Below are positions 9,909 to 18,450 of a stretch of DNA of 64,000 nucleotides, piece by piece. Below the pieces are notes generated by a model. That model saw only the letters and a program-made list of their open reading frames with translations. It did not search any database and was not told where the DNA came from. Source of the stretch: JADLHS01 sp964561105 (lineage in GTDB: Bacteria; Verrucomicrobiota; Verrucomicrobiia; Limisphaerales; JADLHS01); contig CAZLOH010000007.1 of NCBI GenBank assembly GCA_964561105.1, positions 74,690 through 138,689 of the forward strand, in the 5' to 3' direction. The position numbers were made by a program, and so were the translations under genes. Numbering within the stretch: position 1 is the first letter of the stretch; every line of letters starts with the position of its first letter.

Positions 9909-11231
9909 TCAATAAAGCATCCACAGACTTTGGCGGGCGCTTTGACTCTGAGCGAAGCTGTAAATGTAACCGGTATCCGTGCTGACGAAGAGGCGCCCGT
10001 TGGCCACGGCCAAGCCATAAGCCCGCCCATTGACCGGACTGCTCCAAATCTTGTTCCCGCTCCCTGAGTCAAACGCCGCAACCTCATTGTCGCCACCGGC
10101 AAACAAAGTCGTTCCGGCGAGGATCAGGGTGTAGGGATCGTTCGCTGACTTGCTCCAAACGGTGGCGCGCGTGGTGCGATCCAAGGCGGACAGGGTGGTG
10201 TCGCCGAGCAGATAGGTGCGCGTGGCGGTCACGACCAGTGCGTTGCCGTTGTTGAACGAGGCGATGGTGTCACCAGCGAGTCCTCCTTCCGTCACCTGGC
10301 CACCGCCGCGCTGCGCGGGGCCGAAGAAGAATGAGTTGCCGGCCAGCAGGGCGTACGTCCCCATGGCGCCACCGTACTGACCGAGCAGCGAACCGGTCGC
10401 ACGATCAAAATAGTAAGGTGAACTCCGGCTTCCCGGCATAAAGATGCGGGTTGAGCTTAACAGAATGTAACCTTGCAAGGCCGCCAGACCACCGACTTTT
10501 CGTTGCCAATGATTCGGGTTGGTTTGCATCCCGGTGGCCGCGTCCACCGCGCAGAGGTAAACACCCTCGGCCGGGAAAAAGCCGGAGGTGAAGTAAGCCA
10601 CGCCCTGGTCCACCGCCACCGAACTGCGGATCGCGTACGGGGAGACAAACTTGCCGTCGTTCGCCACGAGGTAATTGTTGGTGCCGGCCGGGGTGGTTTT
10701 CCAGATCAAGGCGGCGTTGGTGGCGTTGAGACAATAGACCGAGCCGTCGTCCGACCCCGCGTAAACCCTGCCATCCTGCACGGTCGGCGCCATGCGCACC
10801 GGACCGTCAGTAAAGTACGACCAGTTGGTCGCGCCGGTGTTGGCATTCAGGCAGTTGATTGTCTGCTCGACCGAAGAACCGAAATAAAGTCGCCCGCCCA
10901 CCACCGCCACATGAAACGCACGATCAAAAGCCAGCCGCGGCTTGAGCGGCACCTGGGGGACGGATGTGTAGTAGTCGGCTTTGGCAGGATCCGTCCACGC
11001 CGGAGCGGGCGCCTTGCCTTGATAAACCCACGTCAAGGTCAGCGGGGTATCCAGGCTTTCCAAGGTGAGGCCGCTCCGTTGGTAATCGTGCTGATACGTT
11101 GGCCAATCCGAAGCTGGCACGCGGCCAGCCAGCAAGAGCCCGGACAGACAAAGCAAGCCCCAGGAACGAAGCGCGGAAACTCTCGCCGGTGTGAGCGGCA
11201 CACAAGGAGGATTGGGCTGGATTGAATACAT
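9909..11231 (-). CDS. Secreted PQQ-like beta-propeller protein (module 1, partner B1)
   Basis: 440 residues with an N-terminal export signal (hydrophobic LLCLSGLLLAGRVPAS, about residues 27-42). The mature part starts DWPTYQHDYQRSGLT and has BamB/PQQ-type propeller blades: LYFGSSVEQTINCLNANTG, VYAGSDDGSVYCLNATNA, YLCAVDAATG, LFAGGDNEVAAFDSGSG and RLFVSTDTGYIYSF. The Trp-docking pattern (...W at blade ends) is present, but no catalytic residues of true quinoprotein dehydrogenases can be recognised, so 'PQQ-like' describes the fold only. It starts 15 bases after the stop of the large methyltransferase/PQQ fusion on the same strand, and its closest relative in the window is the partner at 29543-30991, which has the same position next to the second fusion. 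It probably completes or pairs with the propeller of that fusion. Confidence 0.8.
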   Translation of the reverse strand: MYSIQPNPPCVPLTPARVSALRSWGLLCLSGLLLAGRVPASDWPTYQHDYQRSGLTLESLDTPLTLTWVYQGKAPAPAWTDPAKADYYTSVPQVPLKPRLAFDRAFHVAVVGGRLYFGSSVEQTINCLNANTGATNWSYFTDGPVRMAPTVQDGRVYAGSDDGSVYCLNATNAALIWKTTPAGTNNYLVANDGKFVSPYAIRSSVAVDQGVAYFTSGFFPAEGVYLCAVDAATGMQTNPNHWQRKVGGLAALQGYILLSSTRIFMPGSRSSPYYFDRATGSLLGQYGGAMGTYALLAGNSFFFGPAQRGGGQVTEGGLAGDTIASFNNGNALVVTATRTYLLGDTTLSALDRTTRATVWSKSANDPYTLILAGTTLFAGGDNEVAAFDSGSGNKIWSSPVNGRAYGLAVANGRLFVSTDTGYIYSFAQSQSARQSLWMLY

Positions 11232-11246
11232 CGCGGCAAAATTCGT

Positions 11247-14204
11247 TCAGGGCGCGGCGTAGCAGATGGAGGTTTGCAGCGGAAACCGGCAGGTGCAGCC
11301 CGCGCTGGCGGACGGCGACAAAACCATTCCGTCGCCGGAAATGAGCGACATCCAGCAACTGGCGCGTGAACCGCCGATCTGGCGGCGTTCATCCGTGGTG
11401 AGGTCCCAGAAGCAGAGGGCGGCGCTGTCATAGTTTTGTTGGACCGTATGAATCATCTTGCCCGCCGCCGACATCGTGCTGCAACCCGAGCGCGCCGGCA
11501 GACCGCTCTTGACCACGGCCCCCGTCGTGACGTCATAGGCGTAGGGTTCGAGATACACCGTGTTGGCAACGATCACCGGATGATACATGTGACCGCCGTG
11601 GTTGTTTCGGATCCAAGCATGGTTGCGTTGCCATAGTCCGGCCCCGTTCTGGGCGTTGTAGGCATAGAGATAGAACTGGCTCGTGGAACTCGTCAGCAAC
11701 AGTTTCTCCGCCGAGTACGACAGGAAGAAGACGATTGGATAAGGCGAGGTGGAGACGGTCAACGGCTGCTGCCACAGGAGGGTGCCGCTGGTTTCATCCA
11801 GCGCGACCAAGTAGAGGTCCTGCCACAGACTGGTGGAACTGATGCGGCCGGTGGTCTGGCTTTTGGCGGTGGCATTGCGCGATTCGACGAAATAAACCCG
11901 GCCACCGCCGATGGCGATGGAAGAGTTGATGATCACGCCGTTGGCATAAGTCCAGAGCGGCTGGCCAGTGGATTTGTCGAGGCAGAAAAAGTTATCGCTG
12001 CAAACCTTGGCTGTGCTTTCGGTGCCGAGGGAATCATACCAGTAGGCCGGCCCGCTGTACTCGGTGTAGGTCGCGCCCGATTTCACACTGCTGCCGTAGA
12101 TTCGATTGGAGACGGTGGCGACATAACCCCAATCGTAGTTGGTGCCCTGGCTGGGAAATTGAATTTGATAATACCGGGTCAGGTCGCCCGAGTAGCCGTT
12201 CAGTTGCCAGCACTTGTCCTTGACCGCGATGTAAACCGAGTTGTCATCCGCGCACTGATTGCTGGCATCGCGAGGGATGTTCACACGGATCAACTTCGGG
12301 ATTTCGAGCGACCAGTAGATCCGCCCGTTGTACGCATCCTGCGCGGACAGGCGGTTCAACCCCTCGGTGAAGAGCACTCCGTTAACGCACAGCGGCTGCG
12401 GATTGCGGCAGCCCCGGTCAATCATCCCGCGCGGTCCCGGCAACCCGAACCACTGCAACCGCATTTCGGAGGCGACGACCCGCTGATCCTCACTACAAGC
12501 CGTGTTGCCCGGGTCGCCGTAGCCGTGCGACCACGAGCCGATGCCGGTCAGTTGATCGCGTGTGACCTTCACCGATCGGGTGGGGTCGTTTTGGATTACC
12601 GCGTCATTCGTCGAAACGCCGGCCTTGATCCAGGCGTCCAGCGCCGGCCAGTTCGCTAGCGTTCCCGCGGCGCCCGTGGGATAACCGAGCCAGGCGACAC
12701 CGCCTCCGGGACGCAACACGCGGAACATTTCGGCGGACTGCCCGGGGCAATTTGTCGCCGTGAGCATGTCGGAGGAGACGATCAGGTTGAAGGACTCCTT
12801 GGCGTGCGGCAGCTTCGCCAGGGAGCTCTGAATGATGGTGACACGCGTGCCGTACAGCCCGGCAGCTTGCAAAGCCCGCCGGGCGCGTTCGACCGCCGCC
12901 GGATCTTCCGACACGCCGATGATGTTCAAGTCGGAGCGGCGTGCCAGTTCGTAAGCCAGGCGGCCGTCGCCGCAGCCGTAATCGAGGCAATAGCCGCGCG
13001 TCAACCCGGTCTGGTCGAGGACCGCTTGCGCCGCACTGGCATAAACGGCCGTCAGCGAATCGTTGGGATAGGGAGAAGGCCCGGTCGGCGCCGGCGGCGG
13101 CGTGAAATTGTAGTCGGTTTCAAAATCAAAGGTCGGAGTGCTCACCTCCTGGTTGCCGATGAGTTGTTTGACCACGTAATAGTATTTTGTCCTCGGTTTG
13201 AGTCCGGCAAGGAGCAAGGCGTGTTGCGCCGTGGTCGCAGGAATTTCCACTCGCGATCCCAGCGCGCTGGTTTCACCGAATTCCACGATCGAGGAGTTGA
13301 TGGCCGTTGTCAGCCAGTTGACGGTGGCGGAATCCGGCGTCACGTAACGCACATACGGGCCAAGAATGATTTCACTGGTCAAGGGCGGCGGGACGGGGTC
13401 CTGCGTGAGGTTGCGACCGGCCAGCCCTTTAGTGTAAAGCTCAGAAACCTCGGCGGCGGTCAGCCGGCGATTCCATACGCCCAACTCGTCCATCAGCATG
13501 TCAATTTCCGCGGTACCGTTGTATGTGTAAACACCCGTGCCGTCCTGGCCGATGTTGATCTGCCGCCCCGAAGTGGCCGTGTCCACGCTGCCCACGGAAA
13601 AACCGGTATCCGGCGCGATGCTCGTGGTGTTGACCAATTGCCCGTCCACGTAAGTCTCCGCGTTGCCGGTCCGCTGGAAAGTGACCGCCAACTGGTGCCA
13701 GTTCCCGTCGCGGATGGAATTTCCAATCGTGCCGTCTCGTCGTGCCGAGCCACCGTCATCCCGGTAGTTCCACTTGAAATTTCCACCCTCCTGGCTGGCG
13801 ATCACCCAGCCGGTGTTCGCGCCGCTCGCCCAGTCCTTGTTGCCGATATACGGTTGATCGCCCGTGGAATGAGTGTAGTTGACCCAGAACGAAACGGAGA
13901 AGTCAACGGACGTGCCGAACTTGAGCACGTTGGGATAGCCGAGGCCGACATAGTTGTTGGTCACTCCATTGGTGGACGTCAGGATATGCACCGCCTGGCC
14001 CACTTGACCGGCACTGTAATTGATTGCTCCATGCGCCACGCCATTGACGGTCGTGCCGGCCTGTGCGGCGAGCGTGTTGTCGAAATTCAAATACGTCACC
14101 AGCCCGTTGGTAAGCGTGGTCGCCGCCGAAGCGGAGCAGAGACACGAGCCGAAGATCGCCATACCCGCCAGCCACCGCCTCCAGATTTGTGTTGTTGCAG
14201 CCAT
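11247..14204 (-). CDS. Exported LamG / Fn3-like / SAM-methyltransferase / PQQ-propeller fusion (module 1, A1)
   Basis: 985 residues in one frame. A signal peptide (residues 1-28, ending SASA) is followed by a LamG jellyroll (about 30-262, FSVSFWVNY, YVDGQLVN, MDELGVWNRRLTAAEV), an Fn3-like domain resembling the N-terminal domain of purple acid phosphatases (about 277-364, YVRYVTPDSATVNWL, LLAGLKPRTKYYYVV), a class I methyltransferase domain (about 378-550) and a PQQ/BamB-like propeller (about 558-985). The methyltransferase keeps motif I as LDYGCGDGRLAYEL (407-420), an acidic post-I region (GVSEDPAAVERAR), and MFRVLRPGGGVAWLGYPTG. The propeller contains HGGHMYHP and ends with SCW...GMVLSP...GCTC. 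No metallophosphatase domain follows the Fn3-like part. A methyltransferase fold behind a signal peptide is unusual, since SAM is not expected in the periplasm. It lies 6 bases after the upstream gene and 15 before B1. Confidence 0.82.
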   Translation of the reverse strand: MAATTQIWRRWLAGMAIFGSCLCSASAATTLTNGLVTYLNFDNTLAAQAGTTVNGVAHGAINYSAGQVGQAVHILTSTNGVTNNYVGLGYPNVLKFGTSVDFSVSFWVNYTHSTGDQPYIGNKDWASGANTGWVIASQEGGNFKWNYRDDGGSARRDGTIGNSIRDGNWHQLAVTFQRTGNAETYVDGQLVNTTSIAPDTGFSVGSVDTATSGRQINIGQDGTGVYTYNGTAEIDMLMDELGVWNRRLTAAEVSELYTKGLAGRNLTQDPVPPPLTSEIILGPYVRYVTPDSATVNWLTTAINSSIVEFGETSALGSRVEIPATTAQHALLLAGLKPRTKYYYVVKQLIGNQEVSTPTFDFETDYNFTPPPAPTGPSPYPNDSLTAVYASAAQAVLDQTGLTRGYCLDYGCGDGRLAYELARRSDLNIIGVSEDPAAVERARRALQAAGLYGTRVTIIQSSLAKLPHAKESFNLIVSSDMLTATNCPGQSAEMFRVLRPGGGVAWLGYPTGAAGTLANWPALDAWIKAGVSTNDAVIQNDPTRSVKVTRDQLTGIGSWSHGYGDPGNTACSEDQRVVASEMRLQWFGLPGPRGMIDRGCRNPQPLCVNGVLFTEGLNRLSAQDAYNGRIYWSLEIPKLIRVNIPRDASNQCADDNSVYIAVKDKCWQLNGYSGDLTRYYQIQFPSQGTNYDWGYVATVSNRIYGSSVKSGATYTEYSGPAYWYDSLGTESTAKVCSDNFFCLDKSTGQPLWTYANGVIINSSIAIGGGRVYFVESRNATAKSQTTGRISSTSLWQDLYLVALDETSGTLLWQQPLTVSTSPYPIVFFLSYSAEKLLLTSSTSQFYLYAYNAQNGAGLWQRNHAWIRNNHGGHMYHPVIVANTVYLEPYAYDVTTGAVVKSGLPARSGCSTMSAAGKMIHTVQQNYDSAALCFWDLTTDERRQIGGSRASCWMSLISGDGMVLSPSASAGCTCRFPLQTSICYAAP

Positions 14205-14210
14205 ACGAGT

Positions 14211-16934
14211 TTAGCGGTTGATGATTACACCCCGATAGAAATAATTCGTCCCATCAGGCGTCTGCAGAAATTCCTTCAATGTTCCATCACCAGGAAAATT
14301 CGTGGCGCTGGCCACGTCCTGCCAGTTTCCACTCCCCAGCGCTGAACACCGTTGCAAGGTGTACTGCAATCCGGTGATCGTCGGCACTTTGACTTGAACA
14401 TTCTGCTGCGCGTCCCGCGACAACTGTAGCGCGAAGATCGAGGCCGGGTCGCCCGGATCGGTTCGCGCGAGGAGTTCCTGATAATCCGACGCCCCGTCGC
14501 CATCACTGTCGGCCAGCAACGGATACGACCCGTAGAATTTTGCCTCATCCAGGTCCACCAGCCCGTCACCGTCGCTGTCCGCATCCAACCCCCAGGTGGA
14601 GACACTGAAATCATCCATGTAGCCCACATCGCCGGAACGTCGCCGGGCGCCGGAAAACTTGGTCACGCTGTTATCCTTGAATCCCAGACCGCTGCGCCGC
14701 AGCACGCCGTCAACCCACACGTCATACCGTTTGTTCACATAATCATTCCGCAGCGTGACCCGGACAAAAACATTCGTGGGATAGGTGGCGGCAATCGTTT
14801 CAAACTGTCCGCCACCAGTGCCGTTTCCGTTCAAGGCAAGAAGGCCGTCGGTGGAACTGAAATAAATCAAACCGCTGGCGGCGTTCGTCGGCACGACCGG
14901 CAGGTTGGTCAGGCCGGATTCGATAAAGAACGCGTCCACCCAGACGACTTGCTGCGTGGCGACGAGGGAAGCGTCAATGGTGCAATCGCCGGCCTGCACG
15001 GCTTGGCGGCCGTGAGCGCTGGTTGCCTGTTGAACAACGGCGCTTCCCTGGCTGATCGTCCAGAGTCCGGGAGAGCCCTGGCCGGCGAGATTCCCCGGCG
15101 CGTAAGGATCCGCCTCGTCCGGTTCAAACCCCGTTGCGTAAAGCAGCCCTTGATACTGGGGGCGGAAATACTGCACCGCCGACCAGGCGGTTCCGTCCGG
15201 GCCCACCGAGTAAAGGGCGGCCGCGTATTTCTTGAAGACACCAAGATCGGACAAACCCGCCGTGAACGGTCCGGGAGCGAGGTTGCCGAGGAAGATCACA
15301 TGCTCCCAGTTGTTGGTGGCGTTGCCGCCGTTGGCGAGTCCGTAACAAAGATAAACTGCCGCGGATGACTGCAAGCCCTGCACGCCCGTAATCGTGGCCG
15401 AATGTTCCGCGATCGCGGATACGCCTGTGATCAAGATCGGTTGTGGCGTTGTCTCGATCACCTTGAGGGCGTTCAAGCAAGCACCCTGCGCGCTGGTCAG
15501 GGTAATGCGTACGACACCGTCATTGCCGGAACGGATTCCCGTAAATCGGCAAATGTAACCGCGGTCGCTTCGCCCGTTATCCGTCACGTCAATCGTCACG
15601 GACTCGTTTTGGCTCCCGGAGATCACCGACAGTGGAGCCGCCGAGGCGCTCGCGTTAAAAAAGCTCAAGGCGCTTGAAATGGTATAAGTCAACAGATCGC
15701 CGGTGGAGCGATCGCCCGTGCCGCGATTGCTGTAAAGCACAACCTCGTAATCCTTCTGCGGATCCAATCCGGCGAGGTCCAGGTAGTTGGTCTGACCGGC
15801 GTAAAGAATTGTGGCTCCCGCTGTATCCAGATTCACCGGAAAGGCATTGTATGCCGACGAACCGGTCTCGGGTCCGGGAGGCACAAGCCCCATTGGTGTC
15901 TGCGCGCTCAGTGGTCGGCCGCTCACTGACAACGACAGTACGACGCTGGTGTTCGTCCCGGTGGAATAATCCTTCAGTTGGCCGGATGCCGTATCAGCGT
16001 AAGGAAGGCTGTAGAGTCCCCAGTTGTCTATCCCCCAATACCAACTGGCCGTGCCGGCTTGAAACAGGCGGAAGCGCACGTTGGCCTGGTTATCCGCCCC
16101 GGGCAGGCGGAACACCTCGACGCGCTTGGATTCGGTCGGATCGTCGTTAATCCGTCCGGAAAGATATGGCGCGAGCGCGGCCGTAACCGGCGCGGCCAAC
16201 CACGCCGAATACCCCAAACCATACGGCTGGTCCGCCCGGTTTGTATTCAACGTGGTCACTGCGTCCGGGTTACCCATCGTATCCAGAACGATGTCATCTC
16301 GGTCCAGCATGTAAATCACTGGTCGCCAGGTCGCGCCACCATCAATCGAGTATTCCACACCTGCGATGCTATCTTGGTTTTGTTCATAGGCGCTGTTGAA
16401 CACGAGCGCCACTCCGGTGCGCCCACTTAGGTTGTAGGTCGGCGAGAACAGGACTTGCACCTGATTGCCACCCCGCTGATCCGATTCAGCATACAGGAGT
16501 TGATTGGAAAGCAACTGAGTCACCGGCTGGCCATTGACCTCATAGCCCTGGGCGGGCTGCAGTCTCATGCTGCCGAAAACCGACGAGAGCCGCGAATAAC
16601 TCAACAAGGCCCAACCGAGATAGGTATCGGAGTCAGGATTGTTCGGGTCCAAACCCGCAGTGAGGTGATCCGTGCGGTTGGTCTCTGACCATCCCGGCAC
16701 CGAACTGACCAGCGTTTCGGTTCCAGAGTCAAAGTTTTCGAAAGCAAACGGGGCGGGCAGATACAAGCGGGCCGAAATCCCGAGTTGTGTGATGTTGCTC
16801 GCCGCATTTCCGGTCCCGTCCTTGCCGAAGAAATTGTAGGCGGCGAAGTCCGCGCGCGCCGTGGATCCGAGCAGAAAAAGGAGGCCGGCCACTCCCGCCA
16901 ACCTGGTAGCAACATTGCGTATTGTAAAAGTCAT
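14211..16934 (-). CDS. Large secreted beta-rich protein with C-terminal thrombospondin type-3-like repeats
   Basis: 907 residues from ATG 16934, chosen because it gives a clean signal peptide (MTFTIRNVATRLAGVAGLLF..., cleavage near ARA at about 27); the frame opens 29 codons earlier. The long middle part is beta-rich without a confident family: FAFENFDSGTETL, YSIDGGATWRP and an LamG/jellyroll-like region near residues 640-780 (WVDAFFIESGL, YDVWVDGVLRRSG, GYMDDFSV). It is followed by Ca-binding DADSDGDGLVDLDEAKF and LLADSDGDGASDYQELLAR, typical thrombospondin type-3 repeats, and a final domain LQYTLQRCSAL...WQDV...NYFYRGV. This last domain recurs in several secreted proteins here. It ends 6 bases before the ATG of the methyltransferase/PQQ fusion, so the three genes to 9909 look like one transcript. 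Function unknown; probably surface-exposed. Confidence 0.75.
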   Translation of the reverse strand: MTFTIRNVATRLAGVAGLLFLLGSTARADFAAYNFFGKDGTGNAASNITQLGISARLYLPAPFAFENFDSGTETLVSSVPGWSETNRTDHLTAGLDPNNPDSDTYLGWALLSYSRLSSVFGSMRLQPAQGYEVNGQPVTQLLSNQLLYAESDQRGGNQVQVLFSPTYNLSGRTGVALVFNSAYEQNQDSIAGVEYSIDGGATWRPVIYMLDRDDIVLDTMGNPDAVTTLNTNRADQPYGLGYSAWLAAPVTAALAPYLSGRINDDPTESKRVEVFRLPGADNQANVRFRLFQAGTASWYWGIDNWGLYSLPYADTASGQLKDYSTGTNTSVVLSLSVSGRPLSAQTPMGLVPPGPETGSSAYNAFPVNLDTAGATILYAGQTNYLDLAGLDPQKDYEVVLYSNRGTGDRSTGDLLTYTISSALSFFNASASAAPLSVISGSQNESVTIDVTDNGRSDRGYICRFTGIRSGNDGVVRITLTSAQGACLNALKVIETTPQPILITGVSAIAEHSATITGVQGLQSSAAVYLCYGLANGGNATNNWEHVIFLGNLAPGPFTAGLSDLGVFKKYAAALYSVGPDGTAWSAVQYFRPQYQGLLYATGFEPDEADPYAPGNLAGQGSPGLWTISQGSAVVQQATSAHGRQAVQAGDCTIDASLVATQQVVWVDAFFIESGLTNLPVVPTNAASGLIYFSSTDGLLALNGNGTGGGQFETIAATYPTNVFVRVTLRNDYVNKRYDVWVDGVLRRSGLGFKDNSVTKFSGARRRSGDVGYMDDFSVSTWGLDADSDGDGLVDLDEAKFYGSYPLLADSDGDGASDYQELLARTDPGDPASIFALQLSRDAQQNVQVKVPTITGLQYTLQRCSALGSGNWQDVASATNFPGDGTLKEFLQTPDGTNYFYRGVIINR

Positions 16935-17292
16935 TAACGGCCCGAAACGTAATCTTTTCAACCGGCGCACGGAACAGTCGCGAAGACAATAAGCCAATTC
17001 GCCAGCGAAGCCAAGGGACAATTTTCAGTGAGAATTTTTTATGAACGCCCGCATATCGCGCGTTTTAATTTTTGGCGTCGCATTTTTTAGTTGCATTTGA
17101 ATGCACATGGTGCAAGAACGTGAGTATTCCTATGCGGTCGGGAATAGCAAATCCGTATGCTCTACCAAAGCCGTTGGCGTGGGACAACTCCGCTGCCGAT
17201 TGCTTCTGCGCAAGCGGGCTGACTGCGTACGGCGAATGTGGTTCTCCATCTCCAATGTGCGGCGATCTCGGTCAACCTGCCCACTCCTGCGT
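16935..17292. promoter_or_regulatory. Divergent intergenic region between the secreted-protein operon and the prepilin gene
   Basis: 358 bases between two outward-reading genes. The part next to the minus-strand gene is AT-rich compared with its surroundings (runs of T around 17034-17090, such as TTTTAATTTTTGG) and contains the 14-base palindrome at 17092-17105. An open frame on the plus strand continues through the right half, but its translation lacks protein character, and the prepilin leader needs the start at 17293. Both operons must be promoted from here; no convincing -35/-10 pair was assigned. Confidence 0.45.
17092..17105. repeat. 14-base palindrome TGCATT-TG-AATGCA
   Basis: Two perfect 6-base half sites separated by TG, in the AT-rich part of the divergent intergenic region. 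It could be an operator for either gene, or chance; it was not found again by eye elsewhere. Confidence 0.3.
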
Positions 17293-18219
17293 ATGACGAA
17301 ACCATCAAGTGCCAACTCTGCCACCCAAACCGGCGTTCCCGACGCTTCCAGCAAGGGCTTTACGCTCATTGAACTGCTCGTAGTCATTGCCATCATCGCC
17401 ATCCTTGCGGCCATGTTGCTGCCCGCCCTGGCTAAAGCGAAGGCCAAAGCGCAGGGCATCATGTGCATGAGCAATCACAAGCAGTTGACGCTGGCCTGGC
17501 GGATTTATACCGACGACAGTAATGACCGACTTTTGTACGCCAGCACGCGCGACAGCCGCAAAGGACGACGACCCTCGACCACACTGGATCCGAGCGACCC
17601 GGACAGCTATGCCTGGTCGGGCGCGCACATGGATTTCGATGGAGGCAATCGCGCTAATTGGGATCCGGCAGTGGATATGATGCGTCGGCCGCTGTGGCGG
17701 TATGCCAAGACGGCAGCGATCTACAAATGCCCCGCCGACCGTTCGACCGTGGAGGTGAACCGTGTCACGAAGCCGCGCATCCTCACCATGTCCATGAACT
17801 TGTATGTTGGTGGGTTTGCTCCCGCGACATTGGGACTACCAGGCGATGATGGCGGCTGGCCGTTCGCAGATCCTTACCAAGTTTATTCCAAGCTTTCCAG
17901 CATCAAGGAACCCTCCAAGATTTTTGTGTTCCTCGACATGCGCGAGGACACGGTAAACTGGAGCAACTTCATGGCAGACATGACGGGCTACCCGGGTGAT
18001 CCCGCCAGTTATCGGTGGACGGGGGATTTGCCGGGCATGTATCACAACCGGGCCGCCGGCTTCTCGTTTGCGGATGGCCATTCTGAAATCAAGAAATGGA
18101 TTGATGCACGCACCACCCCGCCACCGGCCCCCCGAGGCAGCATTCTCTCGTTTCCGGTTGCCCAACCCAACAACCCTGATATCGCTTGGGTGCAGGATCG
18201 CTCGACCCGCCCAAAATAA
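17293..18219 (+). CDS. Prepilin-like protein with N-terminal methylation motif and H-X9-DG domain
   Basis: 308 residues from ATG 17293. Residues 21-42 read KGFTLIELLVVIAIIAILAA, the type IV prepilin / type II pseudopilin cleavage and methylation motif: cleavage after G22, F23 at the new N-terminus, E27 as the conserved Glu5. The hydrophobic stalk continues to about residue 46 and is followed by AKAKAQGIMCMSNHKQLTLA, typical of the large prepilin-like families in Verrucomicrobiota and Planctomycetota. Near the C-terminus HNRAAGFSFADG is the H-X9-DG motif that defines the planctomycete-type prepilin-like domain. These proteins are highly duplicated per genome and their role (pseudopilus, surface fibre or cargo) is mostly unknown. 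The frame is open 64 codons further upstream, but that part has no export character. A 231-base gap precedes the next gene. Confidence 0.88.
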   Translation: MTKPSSANSATQTGVPDASSKGFTLIELLVVIAIIAILAAMLLPALAKAKAKAQGIMCMSNHKQLTLAWRIYTDDSNDRLLYASTRDSRKGRRPSTTLDPSDPDSYAWSGAHMDFDGGNRANWDPAVDMMRRPLWRYAKTAAIYKCPADRSTVEVNRVTKPRILTMSMNLYVGGFAPATLGLPGDDGGWPFADPYQVYSKLSSIKEPSKIFVFLDMREDTVNWSNFMADMTGYPGDPASYRWTGDLPGMYHNRAAGFSFADGHSEIKKWIDARTTPPPAPRGSILSFPVAQPNNPDIAWVQDRSTRPK

Positions 18220-18450
18220 ACAACGCGCGCCACGCCTTATTGACTTTTCACCCATGGCCACGATTGCAAATCATTTCACCTTGGAATCTCTGTCGCTTGG
18301 GAGGAATTTTTGTTCCCGCCCGACGACATCAGAAACTGCGAGACTGACCCTTGATTCCGGACGGGATGCAATGGCGCCCGAAATCGAGTCAGGTCCGCCC
18401 CGGCAAACGCACCGCAACCAACCCCACTGCAACGTAAGGAAACCTCAGGT

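Noticed and set aside
9909..11231. True PQQ-dependent alcohol dehydrogenase
   Set aside because: Only the propeller fold pattern is visible; no vicinal cysteine pair, catalytic Asp set or haem CxxCH was recognised.
13080..13380. Purple acid phosphatase activity in the fusion protein
   Set aside because: Only the N-terminal Fn3-like domain is present; the metallophosphatase domain with its metal ligands is missing.
12804..14345. A 513-codon plus-strand open frame opposite the LamG-methyltransferase fusion
   Set aside because: Arg-rich low-complexity translation with no motif, antisense to a gene whose domain content is clear.
17101..17292. 64-codon upstream extension of the prepilin gene
   Set aside because: It would put the methylation motif more than 80 residues from the N-terminus, incompatible with a normal prepilin leader.
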